Shown here: positions 1 to 6,939 of the stretch, piece by piece
Position numbering within the stretch: the first letter of the stretch is position 1
Layout: every line of letters begins with the position of its first letter
Notes under the pieces: generated by a model
What the model was told of the DNA's origin: nothing
The model's database searches: none
The model's input: only the letters and a program-made list of their open reading frames with translations
Program-made: the position numbers and the translations under genes
DNA from: an uncultured Methanobrevibacter sp.
GTDB taxonomy: Archaea > Methanobacteriota > Methanobacteria > Methanobacteriales > Methanobacteriaceae
DNA length: 32,497 nt
NCBI GenBank assembly: GCA_902764015.1
Contig: CACWUH010000022.1
Span: 1 to 32,497 of the forward strand
Direction: 5' to 3'

Positions 1-61
1 TGACGAGTTCGGCATGGCCCTCTTGACGAGTTGTAGGGGATATAACTACTCTATCTTTCAA
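1..61 (-). CDS. frhA: F420-reducing hydrogenase alpha subunit, N-terminal fragment
   Basis: Only the first 20 codons are in the window; the gene continues past position 1. The readable peptide contains ISPTTRQEGHAELV, which matches the N-terminus of FrhA, the large [NiFe] subunit of the F420-reducing hydrogenase. That enzyme couples H2 oxidation to F420 reduction in methanogenesis. The start is taken as TTG at 61-59, because GAGGTGA at 76-70 pairs well with the archaeal 16S 3' end and sits 5 bases upstream. A GTG at 70-68 would overlap this ribosome-binding site. The gene is divergent from the surface protein at 220. The metal-binding CxxC motifs lie outside the window, so the assignment rests on a short but distinctive stretch; a related hydrogenase large subunit is less likely. 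Confidence 0.75.
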   Translation of the reverse strand, partial: MKDRVVISPTTRQEGHAELV

Positions 62-75
62 ATATGTCACCTCAA

Positions 76-213
76 TTATAAATTAGAAACTAACATTAAG
101 TATATATATCTATTATTATTAATAAGTTTCTTCAATAATCATAAATCGAAATATATATAAAAGAGAAAAATCTAACTTTACTTATTATAATTAATAATAC
201 GAACGTAGGAGGG
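76..213. promoter_or_regulatory. Divergent promoter region for frhA and the Ser-rich surface protein
   Basis: This AT-rich spacer lies between two divergent starts. A TATA-like stretch at about 100-110, read on the minus strand, is placed to drive frhA. The stretch ATATATATAA at 151-160 is a good plus-strand TATA box for the gene at 220, and AGGAGGG at 207-213 is its ribosome-binding site. Transcription start sites are inferred from spacing only. Confidence 0.5.
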
Positions 214-219
214 AAAAAA

Positions 220-741
220 TTGGATAAATCAAATATAATCATTTCAATAATTATTGTATTATGTATCGCAGCAGCGGTTACTGCATACGGCATAACCAAT
301 ACTGACAACCCAATATTCTCTAATTTATCCAGTATGGGTGCAAATAATGCTGGACATGGAATTGGAAACAATACCACTTTAGGAAACCATTCTGCTTCTG
401 TAGCAACTACAGCCGGAAGTTCAAACTCAGGCACAGGTTCCGGATCATCATCCGGCAGTGACAGTGGAAGTTCAAGCAGTTCATCAAGCAGCGACAGCAG
501 CAGCTCATCAAGCAGCGACAGCAGTGACAGCAGCAGCTCATCAAGCAGCGACAGCAGCAGTTCAGGCATCTCTTATTCAGATGCAGAAGCCATAGCTTCT
601 GGTTCAGTATTAGAAGAAGGATGCTACATTGGTGAAGGTTACTATTCCGATGGAATGTGGATTTTCAATGTTTATGATTCAAATGGAACCATAGTCGACA
701 GCATTGGTGTTGACGCTAGCGGTTCAACCAGTGAAGCATAA
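220..741 (+). CDS. Small Ser-rich surface-anchored protein with PepSY-like C-terminus
   Basis: 173 residues, no named family recognised. The start is TTG at 220, chosen because AGGAGGG lies 6 bases upstream. Residues 5-24 form one hydrophobic helix after MDKSN, so the protein is probably held in the membrane by its N-terminus or exported. Residues about 65-115 are a Ser/Gly/Asp low-complexity linker encoded by a repeat of 24-bp units. Residues about 117-170 form a compact globular segment (YSDAEAIASGSVLEE ... MWIFNVYDSNGTIVDSIGVDA). Its pattern of an initial helix, two strands and a final VDA resembles a PepSY domain; that is inference. It stands alone between frhA and tRNA genes, with its own promoter and terminator. 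A role at the cell surface is likely; the ligand is unknown. Confidence 0.6.
   Translation: MDKSNIIISIIIVLCIAAAVTAYGITNTDNPIFSNLSSMGANNAGHGIGNNTTLGNHSASVATTAGSSNSGTGSGSSSGSDSGSSSSSSSSDSSSSSSSDSSDSSSSSSSDSSSSGISYSDAEAIASGSVLEEGCYIGEGYYSDGMWIFNVYDSNGTIVDSIGVDASGSTSEA
475..555 (+). repeat. 24-bp tandem repeat encoding the Ser/Asp linker
   Basis: Three near-identical 24-bp units lie at 475-498, 499-522 and 532-555, each coding for six serines, Asp, Ser. A 9-bp partial unit separates the second and third. Partial units flank the array. Units are a multiple of 3, so gain or loss would change linker length and keep the frame. Confidence 0.85.
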
Positions 742-775
742 GGATTGATTTTTAATCCTTTCTTTTTTTATTTTT
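741..775 (+). terminator. Hairpin and T-tract terminator
   Basis: AGGATT (741-746) pairs with AATCCT (754-759), followed by T-rich sequence to 775. It begins at the last base of the surface-protein stop codon. Confidence 0.65.
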
Positions 776-833
776 AATGAAATAGATAACTATATATAAT
801 AAAAAAAATATAATTATTATTGTTACATTTGAA

Positions 834-907
834 GGGCCCGTAGCCTAGCTGGATAGGGCGTCGGACTTCTAATCCGAAGATCCCGGGTTCAAATCCCGGC
901 GGGTCCG
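834..907 (+). tRNA. tRNA-Arg(UCU)
   Basis: A 74-nt cloverleaf. Acceptor GGGCCCG (834-840) pairs with CGGGTCC (900-906), with discriminator G907. The anticodon stem TCGGA/TCCGA encloses loop CTTCTAA with anticodon TCT at 868-870, reading AGA. The T arm has stem CCGGG/CCCGG around TTCAAAT. CCA is not encoded. No intron is seen. TATA-like sequences at 791-800 and 809-815 lie upstream. Confidence 0.95.
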
Positions 908-910
908 TCC

Positions 911-931
911 TTACAAATTCTTTTTTTGTAA
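911..931 (+). terminator. Terminator after tRNA-Arg(UCU)
   Basis: TTACAAA (911-917) can pair with TTTGTAA (925-931), and a run of seven T (921-927) follows the tRNA by 13 bases. Oligo-T is the usual archaeal termination signal. AATTTAAATGG (937-947) then supplies a TATA box for the next tRNA. Confidence 0.5.
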
Positions 932-961
932 AAATCAATTTAAATGGCTTGATAATATTTT

Positions 962-1035
962 GGGCTTGTAGCCTAGTCTGGAAGGGCGTAAGACTCCTAA
1001 TCTTAAGATCGAGGGTTCAAATCCCTCCAAGTCCG
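962..1035 (+). tRNA. tRNA-Arg(CCU)
   Basis: A 74-nt cloverleaf. Acceptor GGGCTTG (962-968) pairs with CAAGTCC (1028-1034), with discriminator G1035. The anticodon stem TAAGA/TCTTA encloses loop CTCCTAA. With U33 at 995 the anticodon is CCT at 996-998, reading AGG; it is not Gly(UCC). The T arm is GAGGG/CCCTC around TTCAAAT. CCA is not encoded. The 3' end is only 6 bases from the stop of the convergent endonuclease Q gene. Confidence 0.94.
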
Positions 1036-1041
1036 CTTATA

Positions 1042-2220
1042 TTAAAAATTGTCTAAGGTTACGACTTTAGGCTTTTTTTCTTCTTTTTTAAACAATATCT
1101 GCCCATATTGGCCTCCACCACCTGGAATGACCTCAATTGAATTATCTCTAAACGAGGAAATGGCCAACGCAACATTTTCATCAATCTTTTTGATTTCATT
1201 CAACGGCGCATCTATCAACACATTGATTTCAGTTGCAAAAACATCAACCAGTTTCTGCCAGATTCCCTGTACGAATTTTGTGGTGACACCCTTGCCATGA
1301 ACTGAAGAGATGATCTCAGCCAACGGCATCAGATGAACATATTTTGGCCTGAAATCGGGATGGGATGGCTCATCCAAATCCGCTATTTCAGATATTCTGA
1401 AATCCACTCCCTTTTTGATTGTGCCTCCGCAGGAACATTTCATCCCGTTTTCACGGGCAACCATAGGATCGACCAATTTATAACACTTCGTGCAGGCAGT
1501 CATGTGATATTTTCCCAGGTTAGGCACCAGACCGTAATTGGCCTTAATGTCTCTCTTTTTAAAGGCCTTTTTGATTGAAGAATATGAAATGTCATCCAGT
1601 TCCACCTGATTGAATTCCCTACCCAATCTGTGAGGCCATGGTGAGTGTGCATCGGAATTTGTCAAAAACACAAAATCCTTAAGCTCCGAAACAGTATCCG
1701 CCATTAATGTATCAGCCGACAGACCCAACTCCACAAAATCAGGAGCCTTATCATAACAGTCGTAAATGCTGTCATGGGACTTGTACATCCCGGTCCAAGG
1801 CGTGAATGCATGTGCTGGACCAATCAGGCAGTCATAGTCATGGGCAAAGTCCAGCATCTCCGCTCCCCCGAGCCTTGTTTTTGGCCTTCCGTCAACATTC
1901 TTGTTTTTTGAAGGCAGCTTTTCCGACATCTCGCGGGCAATGTCCAAGTCAGGGATAATGATTAGATGGTGGATTCTGCTTTTTGCCTCAACTTCCGTCG
2001 TCAATACAAAATCCATATCATCCGCAGTGTAGATTCCATCTCCAGAACAGGTCGTGCTTTCACGGATTATGTCTAGCCACTTCAAATGGAGCGCATCCCC
2101 GGTTCCCAAAAGCTGCAACCCCTTCAGTTTAGATTTGGGGGCCATGTTGCTAATCAGCATGTCCTTTGATGAGGCCATCGAAAAGCAGCTGTGAATGTGA
2201 AAATCGGCATTTACTAACAT
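1042..2220 (-). CDS. Endonuclease Q (PHP-domain DNA repair nuclease)
   Basis: 392 residues, close to the usual EndoQ length of about 400-420. The PHP domain spans residues 1 to about 230: the metal-binding HIH at 8-10, TTEVEAKSRIHHL near 73-85, PAHAFTPW and NSDAHSPW further on. A zinc-binding segment follows, CTKC then CSCG about 20 residues later, and then a helical C-terminal domain. In Thermococcales, EndoQ nicks DNA 5' of deaminated bases (uracil, hypoxanthine) and abasic sites, and is stimulated by PCNA. The start ATG has no clear ribosome-binding site; the gene begins 9 bases after the DUF2112-like gene and probably shares its transcript. PCNA lies in the same gene neighbourhood. An older label for this family is TIGR00375 phosphotransferase-like protein. 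Confidence 0.82.
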   Translation of the reverse strand: MLVNADFHIHSCFSMASSKDMLISNMAPKSKLKGLQLLGTGDALHLKWLDIIRESTTCSGDGIYTADDMDFVLTTEVEAKSRIHHLIIIPDLDIAREMSEKLPSKNKNVDGRPKTRLGGAEMLDFAHDYDCLIGPAHAFTPWTGMYKSHDSIYDCYDKAPDFVELGLSADTLMADTVSELKDFVFLTNSDAHSPWPHRLGREFNQVELDDISYSSIKKAFKKRDIKANYGLVPNLGKYHMTACTKCYKLVDPMVARENGMKCSCGGTIKKGVDFRISEIADLDEPSHPDFRPKYVHLMPLAEIISSVHGKGVTTKFVQGIWQKLVDVFATEINVLIDAPLNEIKKIDENVALAISSFRDNSIEVIPGGGGQYGQILFKKEEKKPKVVTLDNF

Positions 2221-2229
2221 GATTTAATG

Positions 2230-2775
2230 TTATGGATTCACATTATTTAATATTTTTTTAAGATTGGAAACCGAATATTGCTTCCTTTTTGGCCTCAAAT
2301 CAACGCCGATTTCATCTATGGAATCCAGATTTCTTAAAAAATAGTTTGTTTTATCAATTAGGCTAATTATTTCGGCCTGTGTTGTCGGAAAGGCTAGCTT
2401 CAATGTCGGAATATCCCGGTCGTTGACTATCTTGACAAAAAGGCTATGCGCATTGTTGCATGCATTTCCCCCAAACAATATCAAATCGTTCAATGGACTG
2501 TAGAGCTTTTTATAGTTATTCGGGCGCTTACCTATAATGATTGCGGCATCTGCCTCATCAATAACTTTTGAAAATAGAAATAATCTTGATTTGACGCCTG
2601 ATGGAATTTCACTTGATGAATATTTGGTAATCAAGTTATCAAAAGTCAGATTCCCTTCACAAATGTCCATATTGTCGTGGCGGGAAAAATTGCTTGGCGA
2701 GAGATATGTATGCCCATTTTTCTCAATCAGGGGAATTACAATCATCGAAGCGTCGGGAATAACAATAATGTTCAT
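2230..2775 (-). CDS. DUF2112-like protein (possible methanogenesis marker 5 relative)
   Basis: 181 residues from ATG 2775. An in-frame TTG at 2811 would add 12 hydrophobic residues that overlap the end of the PAC2 gene and a hairpin, so the shorter form is preferred; neither start has a clear ribosome-binding site. The pattern looks Rossmann-like: an N-terminal strand IIVIPDASMIVIPLIEKNGH, then PSGVKSR, then EADAAIIIGKRP, then IPTLKLAFPTTQAEI, then a C-terminal helix. From memory, this order (PSGV, EADAAII, IPxL, PT) matches the methanogenesis marker 5 / DUF2112 family, found only in methanogens and of unknown function. A conserved Cys is present in NACNNAHS. It lies between the PAC2 and endonuclease Q genes. 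The family call is tentative. Confidence 0.5.
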   Translation of the reverse strand: MNIIVIPDASMIVIPLIEKNGHTYLSPSNFSRHDNMDICEGNLTFDNLITKYSSSEIPSGVKSRLFLFSKVIDEADAAIIIGKRPNNYKKLYSPLNDLILFGGNACNNAHSLFVKIVNDRDIPTLKLAFPTTQAEIISLIDKTNYFLRNLDSIDEIGVDLRPKRKQYSVSNLKKILNNVNP

Positions 2776-2815
2776 GAAAAAAAGTAAAAAGATATTGGAC
2801 GAATCATCCAATATA
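2776..2815 (-). terminator. Hairpin and T-rich tract at the end of the PAC2 gene
   Basis: On the minus strand ATATTGGA (2815-2808) pairs with TCCAATAT (2799-2792) across an 8-base loop. A T-rich run (2790-2776) follows, right before ATG 2775. The hairpin contains the PAC2 stop codon. It may terminate or attenuate the ribosomal operon before the DUF2112-like gene. Confidence 0.45.
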
Positions 2816-3577
2816 TCTTAAATCGTCTGCATTTCCTGCATTTGCCTTATTTATTAAATCCTGTTCCATTTGTTGGGCTTTAGCAATCATCTGTCTGGTT
2901 TCTTCAGCCCTTTCATCCAATTTCTCAGTATTTATTTCAAAGTTAAGCAAATGGGACAATTTCAAAAGCAAAGCTTCAGCGGCTTCCGCATCAATGAAAT
3001 ATCCTGGAGTCTCACCCATAAGACAGGATCCTTCGATTCCTTGACGAAGACCTAATCCCAGGAACAGTCCAGAGGCTCCAACGATTCCTCCATCATTGGA
3101 TCTTATTTCAACTTCAGCCTCTCTCAAGAGTTCAACATTGGCTTCGCAGGTGGCCGCTCCGAATACCTTTGGATTTTCAACAGGCTGTGGAGAAGTGACC
3201 ATTCCACCTAATGTGAAGATTCTGTCAATGCCAAAATCGCTTACGAATTCCAAAATCTCTTTGCAGACAAGGTATTGCCCTTCGGGAGACAAGGCTTGGG
3301 TATTGCCCACAAGAATAATCAAATCCAGATTATCCTCACCGACATCCTTCAAGTAATACAGCTCATTGAACATGTTCTCGATAATGCCCTCTTCCTTTAC
3401 AAGAACTTGAGGAGGGAAAGTTGGAGAATGGATTTCAGCAAACTTGGTGGCTCCCAGTTCATCAATCATATGGTCTGCGGCCAGTTTACCGACATGTCCA
3501 AGACCCGGTAACGCTTCTATAAAAATAGGATTGTTCAATTCAACTTCTTCTAAAACAGTAATTTCTGTAGTATTCAT
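2804..3577 (-). CDS. PAC2-family proteasome assembly chaperone
   Basis: 257 residues, the usual length for archaeal PAC2/PbaB-like proteins (about 240-260). Residues about 18-60 carry the signature [21 protein letters not shown] followed by [11 protein letters not shown]. Further typical segments are [27 protein letters not shown], and [20 protein letters not shown]. The C-terminal 50 residues are a charged helix, possibly coiled coil. Members of this family help 20S proteasome assembly or act as ATP-independent chaperones. ATG 3577 has AAGGAGTAA just upstream, so the start is firm; this site also contains the Nop10 stop codon. It is the promoter-distal gene of the L44e-S27e-aIF2alpha-Nop10 operon. 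The exact client is not shown by the sequence. Confidence 0.8.
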   Translation of the reverse strand: MNTTEITVLEEVELNNPIFIEALPGLGHVGKLAADHMIDELGATKFAEIHSPTFPPQVLVKEEGIIENMFNELYYLKDVGEDNLDLIILVGNTQALSPEGQYLVCKEILEFVSDFGIDRIFTLGGMVTSPQPVENPKVFGAATCEANVELLREAEVEIRSNDGGIVGASGLFLGLGLRQGIEGSCLMGETPGYFIDAEAAEALLLKLSHLLNFEINTEKLDERAEETRQMIAKAQQMEQDLINKANAGNADDLRYIG

Positions 3578-3581
3578 AGTA

Positions 3582-3746
3582 TTACTCCTTATTCATTACC
3601 TCTTTTTTTAATATACGCCTATATTTACCATATTTATCCTCAACAGAAAATTTTGGAGGATAAATTACTTTAAGCGAACCTCCACAATTAGGGCAAGCAT
3701 CTTTTAAGGTATAAATTCCGCATTCCGGACATTTATTCATTTTCAT
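3582..3746 (-). CDS. nop10: Nop10, H/ACA RNP protein
   Basis: A 54-residue protein that is easily missed because of its size. The N-terminal half is a zinc ribbon, CPEC then CPNC spaced 12 residues apart. The C-terminal half has the Nop10 signature [17 protein letters not shown]. In archaea Nop10 bridges Cbf5 and L7Ae in H/ACA particles that pseudouridylate rRNA. The start is ambiguous: in-frame ATGs lie at 3752, 3746 and 3740. 3746 (giving MKMNKCPEC) is chosen because homologues usually have a few residues before the first Cys. There is no clear ribosome-binding site, so translational coupling to aIF2alpha, whose stop is at 3759, is likely. The stop overlaps the PAC2 ribosome-binding site. 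Confidence 0.9.
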   Translation of the reverse strand: MKMNKCPECGIYTLKDACPNCGGSLKVIYPPKFSVEDKYGKYRRILKKEVMNKE

Positions 3747-3758
3747 ATTCATGTAAAT

Positions 3759-4556
3759 CTAATTGTCTAACTCTCTTAAGAATGAACCGTTACCACCGGA
3801 TTCTTCAACAACTGCAATGCATCTTTCAGCGGCAGCCTTGAGAGTTTTTTCTGCCAAAATGTAATCAGTGGATTTTACTGTAATCCTGTATCTTGGTGCG
3901 CCTACGCACTGGACCTTGATTTCCTCTTCCTCATCGCCGTTGTCTTCAGCGGCCTTAAGGGCAGAAATGATTACCTCTACACCATCAGGCACAAAAGTTT
4001 CGATATCAACATATCCATTGATGTGAACTTCAGGAGGAGTGATATTCTTCTTGGCCACTTCGGTAATTGCATCAGCCCAATCCTGAGGGATTCCCTCTTC
4101 AGTCAGGGATTCTGCACCTTCATCGGAAGCGGCTTCAAAAGCGCCATAGACATCGCCAAAAATGTCCATCAGCTCATAGCCCACTTCATCATAAGCTTCA
4201 TCCAGAGTCTTATCCAAAGACTTGGCAGACAATTCCAAGAATTTTTCAGCTTTTTGTTCAATTTTCCAATGTTGGATCTTTTTAGTTCTTTGGTCTTCGC
4301 GGATTCTCTTCAGGGAAGCATCAACATGCCCCTTTTTAGGGTTAACTCTTAAAACACGACAGACAATCTTTTGGTTTTCCCTTACGTGGTCTCTGATATT
4401 CTTAACCCAACCGGAAGATACTTCAGAAATATGAATAAAAGCTTCTTTGCCCTGATATTCTTCTAATTTAGCAAAAGCCCCATAATTAAGAACCTTATAA
4501 ACTGTACCTACAATAAGTTCTCCTTCATCAGGCCATTCTTGACTTTTTCTAACCAT
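3759..4556 (-). CDS. Translation initiation factor aIF2 subunit alpha
   Basis: 265 residues, full length for archaeal IF2 alpha. Residues about 10-85 form an S1/OB domain ([21 protein letters not shown] ... [10 protein letters not shown] ... DASLKRI). A helical middle domain follows (residues about 90-175). The C-terminal alpha/beta domain (about 176-265) binds the gamma subunit. The heterotrimer brings initiator tRNA to the small ribosomal subunit. ATG 4556 is preceded by GGTGA with 4 bases of spacing. It sits between S27e and Nop10 in the classic archaeal order. An acidic insert DNGDEEEEI lies in the C-terminal domain. Confidence 0.95.
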   Translation of the reverse strand: MVRKSQEWPDEGELIVGTVYKVLNYGAFAKLEEYQGKEAFIHISEVSSGWVKNIRDHVRENQKIVCRVLRVNPKKGHVDASLKRIREDQRTKKIQHWKIEQKAEKFLELSAKSLDKTLDEAYDEVGYELMDIFGDVYGAFEAASDEGAESLTEEGIPQDWADAITEVAKKNITPPEVHINGYVDIETFVPDGVEVIISALKAAEDNGDEEEEIKVQCVGAPRYRITVKSTDYILAEKTLKAAAERCIAVVEESGGNGSFLRELDN

Positions 4557-4619
4557 ATTCTCACCAACATCAATAAAAATTATAAAAAATAGTAAAAAAA
4601 TAAGTTTAAAACTAGAAAT

Positions 4620-4753
4620 CTAGTTTAAAACTTTTTCAATGTGTGCGGTGATTTTAGCTTTAGCACCGCGGCAGCACGGTCGAATATAACCTGTTCGTTG
4701 TCACAATCTAAACATTTGACTTTTAAAAAGTTTCCTCTACCTTTACTAACCAT
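4620..4753 (-). pseudogene. rps27e: Ribosomal protein S27e with frameshifting internal deletion
   Basis: From ATG 4753 the frame reads a perfect S27e N-terminus ([17 protein letters not shown] ... VIFDRAAA) and then leaves the family, ending at TAA 4627-4625 after 42 residues. In the next frame the DNA continues with the usual S27e C-terminus, [14 protein letters not shown], stopping at TAG 4622-4620. Between these, the expected second zinc knuckle (VxCxxCGxTLxEPxGG) is missing. Compared with a normal length of about 59-60 residues, about 46-49 bp are lost, not a multiple of three. The first C-x2-C (14, 17) remains. S27e is a small-subunit zinc-ribbon protein found across archaea. L44e's stop is 10 bases upstream and GGTGG supplies the ribosome-binding site. 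The break could be real or an assembly error at this hairpin-prone spot. Confidence 0.85.
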
Positions 4754-4763
4754 GTTAACCACC

Positions 4764-5042
4764 TTATTTAGCTACGAATTCAGGTTTACCTGTTCTGAAA
4801 GATTGTTTGATGTGGGATTTACCACATTCTTTGCATTTAAGTCTTAAGTCTAATTTCTTAACTGGCTTGTTTCCAGCAGGTAAAGGCCTTGGGTAACCCC
4901 TATAACCAGCAGTCACACGTCTGAATTGTCTTTGTCCCCATGTTAACTCACTAGCTTTTCTCCTTTTTGCAGTATGAACTTCATGAACTGTGTGTTTTCT
5001 GCAGTGAGGACAGTATGTTCTTTTTTCTTTTGGTATTTTCAT
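4764..5042 (-). CDS. rpl44e: Ribosomal protein L44e
   Basis: 92 residues, normal length. It begins [22 protein letters not shown] and ends with a second Cys pair, [13 protein letters not shown], so the two C-x2-C pairs form the zinc site. The body is Arg/Lys-rich ([20 protein letters not shown]). L44e binds near the ribosomal E site of the large subunit. ATG 5042 follows GGTGA with a short spacer. It is the first gene of the L44e-S27e-aIF2alpha-Nop10-PAC2 operon, behind a 218-bp leader/promoter region. Confidence 0.96.
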   Translation of the reverse strand: MKIPKEKRTYCPHCRKHTVHEVHTAKRRKASELTWGQRQFRRVTAGYRGYPRPLPAGNKPVKKLDLRLKCKECGKSHIKQSFRTGKPEFVAK

Positions 5043-5260
5043 TATTTCACCGTAAATTAATAAATCACTGTAAATCCATCTATGAATTTATCTACTCAAT
5101 CTATTTAACAAAAAAACGTAGAGATAAGAACTGCATTGTAACGCATCAAGTCTACAGACAGCAAAAATCCAAATTATAAAAAATATAATTTTTTATTATC
5201 ACAAATAGATACGATTAGTATATCTATTTATCAAGCTATTTAAAGGTAATGGAAAAATTG
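5043..5260 (-). promoter_or_regulatory. Promoter and structured leader of the L44e operon
   Basis: This spacer between GINS and L44e holds several minus-strand signals. CCTTTAAATAG (about 5246-5236) is a good BRE/TATA box just after the GINS stop. A 9-bp inverted repeat (5203-5211 with 5221-5229) lies where transcription from it would start. A second TATA-like stretch is at about 5188-5173. Further on, GTAGA (5154-5150) and TCTAC (5123-5119) can close a hairpin around an inner TGC/GCA pair, followed by seven T (5117-5111 or nearby). This could be a leader attenuator, the end of a small RNA, or chance. No protein or tRNA is seen. Confidence 0.45.
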
Positions 5261-6085
5261 TTAAATTTTGACCTGACGGCCTTTTCGATTTTTGAAAAAT
5301 ATTTTTGCATTGACCAGCGGCAATGTCACTATATCCTGCGGCCTGAAAGGCCCATAGGTTTTCTCGTCAACGCCGACAATGGCCCCCACATCGTCAAAGA
5401 CGAGCATTGTAACGAGTTCCGCATCCTTAGCTGCCTTTTTTGATTCGAAATCATAGAATTCATCATTAGCATCAAAGGCATTTGGATTGTCTTCAATGCT
5501 TTCAGCCGGCTTTGGCTTGACTTGCGGTTTTGCAGGAGGCTTTTTAATCTCTTCGGATGGCTTAGGCTCCAGCTTTTCCTTAATGACCGGTTCCGGTTCG
5601 GCCTTTTCAACGTCGACATCAGGAGTCAAAGTGGTCTTTTGAGTCACTTTTGGTTTGATGATCGGCTTTTTAGGAGTTTCATCATCATCAGACAATTTTT
5701 CAAGGGAAATGTTGCTTCTATGATTCTTTAAAGTGTCGATTAAAGAATAATAGAACTTCTCCTCTTCAGGAGTCAAGTTCAGGGGAGTGGTATCCACCAA
5801 ATCGAACTGGGGCTTTCCCGTGAACAAATGGTAAGACCTGTGAATGTTTATGACTGCCGCTTCAGAAATCTTCTTTTCACGCCTTTCGCAGATTTCAGTT
5901 GCAATGATTTGGGACTGCTTTAGCAATGACACTGCCTTTGAAAAGGGATCGCTCATCGCTTCCTGCTTCAGCGCGTCCATATATCCCTGAAGTTTTGTGT
6001 AGAAATCCTCATCTACACGAGCCAATGTACCGTTATTCCGTTCTTTTTTCTGAATCTGACGCAGGTCCTGATAGAATTTATCCAC
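5261..6085 (-). CDS. GINS complex subunit Gins51
   Basis: 274 residues. The helical A domain comes first (residues about 1-125: FYQDLRQIQKKERN ... LFTGKP ... LTPEEEKFYYSLIDTL) and the small beta-rich B domain last (about 220-274: VTMLVFDDVGAIVGVDEKTYGPFRPQDIVTLP). This A-B order marks the Gins51 (Psf1/Sld5-like) type. Between them is a long Pro/Lys/Glu linker of about 85 residues. GINS joins MCM and GAN/RecJ-like protein in the archaeal replicative helicase. The start is GTG 6085, preceded by GATGG; the next in-frame Met is too far in. The gene follows PCNA by 57 bp and probably shares its transcript, though a T-rich run lies between them. Confidence 0.85.
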   Translation of the reverse strand: MDKFYQDLRQIQKKERNNGTLARVDEDFYTKLQGYMDALKQEAMSDPFSKAVSLLKQSQIIATEICERREKKISEAAVINIHRSYHLFTGKPQFDLVDTTPLNLTPEEEKFYYSLIDTLKNHRSNISLEKLSDDDETPKKPIIKPKVTQKTTLTPDVDVEKAEPEPVIKEKLEPKPSEEIKKPPAKPQVKPKPAESIEDNPNAFDANDEFYDFESKKAAKDAELVTMLVFDDVGAIVGVDEKTYGPFRPQDIVTLPLVNAKIFFKNRKGRQVKI

Positions 6086-6142
6086 TTGATACCATCTCTA
6101 AAAATTAGCTTTTAAAAATAAAAAAAAGATGAACCGATGAAA

Positions 6143-6877
6143 TTAATCATCTTGTTCTAATCTAGGAGCAAGCAAGAAACTGAGCTTGCCGTCACCAGTA
6201 ACCATATTAAGGGTCAGGCTTAACGGCATGTCTGTACCTAAGCTGATTTCCGCTTCCTCTGAAAATTTATCTGCCTTAAGCATTTCTCTAATCTTGTCTA
6301 AAGAGAATAAAGATTTTGCATGTTCCTGAATATTTTCTCCGTGAAGATACTTGATGCTTGCATCACCGAATTCGCCATCAGCGGATGCTATAAAGTAGTC
6401 TTCATCGACCTGCAATGCGATCTTATCGGAAAAGATGTCAATATCGTTGATACAGTCCTTCAGGATGGAGAAACGTACCTTGAATGTTGTAGGATGTGAA
6501 ATTTGAGGTGGAGTAGGGTTGTCGTATTCAATATCAATCAATCTGATTTTGAATGTTCTTGTTGCATCCCCTTCAAAGGTGATGATGAAGTTACCTTCAT
6601 CCACAGACATCAAGACCCTGTCTTGAGATTTGGCACGCTTGAGCACTCTCATGAATTCGTCAGTATCAATATTAATCTTTTCAGGCACATCACAAATGTA
6701 TTCATCGAACAGGCTAGCCTTAAGCTCCAAATGTACGAAAGTTATGTGACTGCGGTCTAAGGCATCTAATCTCATGCCTTCACTGTCAGTTTGTATTTGC
6801 ACTTCATCAACGATTGATGAAATAGCATCAAAACTGGTTTTTAATATACTAGAATCACTTAATTCTGCTTTAAACAT
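6143..6877 (-). CDS. pcn: DNA sliding clamp PCNA
   Basis: 244 residues, standard for archaeal PCNA. The start is ATG 6877, giving MFKAELSDS; an upstream in-frame TTG at 6895 overlaps the ribosome-binding site AAGAGGA and is rejected. Two tandem clamp folds are recognisable: the first with [16 protein letters not shown] and the acidic-rich centre, the second from about residue 120, ending with [26 protein letters not shown]. The interdomain loop and C-terminal PRLE tail, which bind PIP boxes, are present. It is a homotrimeric ring tethering polymerase, FEN1, ligase and, in some archaea, endonuclease Q. It has its own promoter after trpA and leads the replication/translation cluster. Confidence 0.95.
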   Translation of the reverse strand: MFKAELSDSSILKTSFDAISSIVDEVQIQTDSEGMRLDALDRSHITFVHLELKASLFDEYICDVPEKINIDTDEFMRVLKRAKSQDRVLMSVDEGNFIITFEGDATRTFKIRLIDIEYDNPTPPQISHPTTFKVRFSILKDCINDIDIFSDKIALQVDEDYFIASADGEFGDASIKYLHGENIQEHAKSLFSLDKIREMLKADKFSEEAEISLGTDMPLSLTLNMVTGDGKLSFLLAPRLEQDD

Positions 6878-6916
6878 AAATAATCCTCTTATCAATAATG
6901 TAATTATATATGTTTT

Positions 6917-6925
6917 TTATATATT
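6917..6925 (-). promoter_or_regulatory. Putative TATA box of pcn
   Basis: ATATATAAA on the minus strand lies about 40-48 bases upstream of the pcn ATG, in the 62-bp spacer after trpA. Initiation about 25 bases downstream leaves room for the AAGAGGA ribosome-binding site. A second ATATATAAT nearby is an alternative. Confidence 0.45.
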
Positions 6926-6939
6926 ATAAGTTTATCTTT

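Noticed and set aside
132-569. Minus-strand open frame rich in Leu/Ser/Asp
   Set aside because: It is the antisense of the Ser-rich linker repeat of the plus-strand gene at 220-741; the composition is a shadow of that repeat.
962-1035. tRNA-Gly(UCC) reading of the second tRNA
   Set aside because: Setting U33 at 995 in the 7-base loop gives anticodon CCT, so it is arginine, not glycine.
4641-4847. Plus-strand open frame across S27e and L44e
   Set aside because: It is antisense to two ribosomal protein genes and has no ribosome-binding site or family features.
5110-5160. A tRNA or C/D-box RNA in the L44e leader
   Set aside because: Only one possible stem is seen, with no T-loop, and no proper C (RTGATGA) and D (CTGA) box pair.
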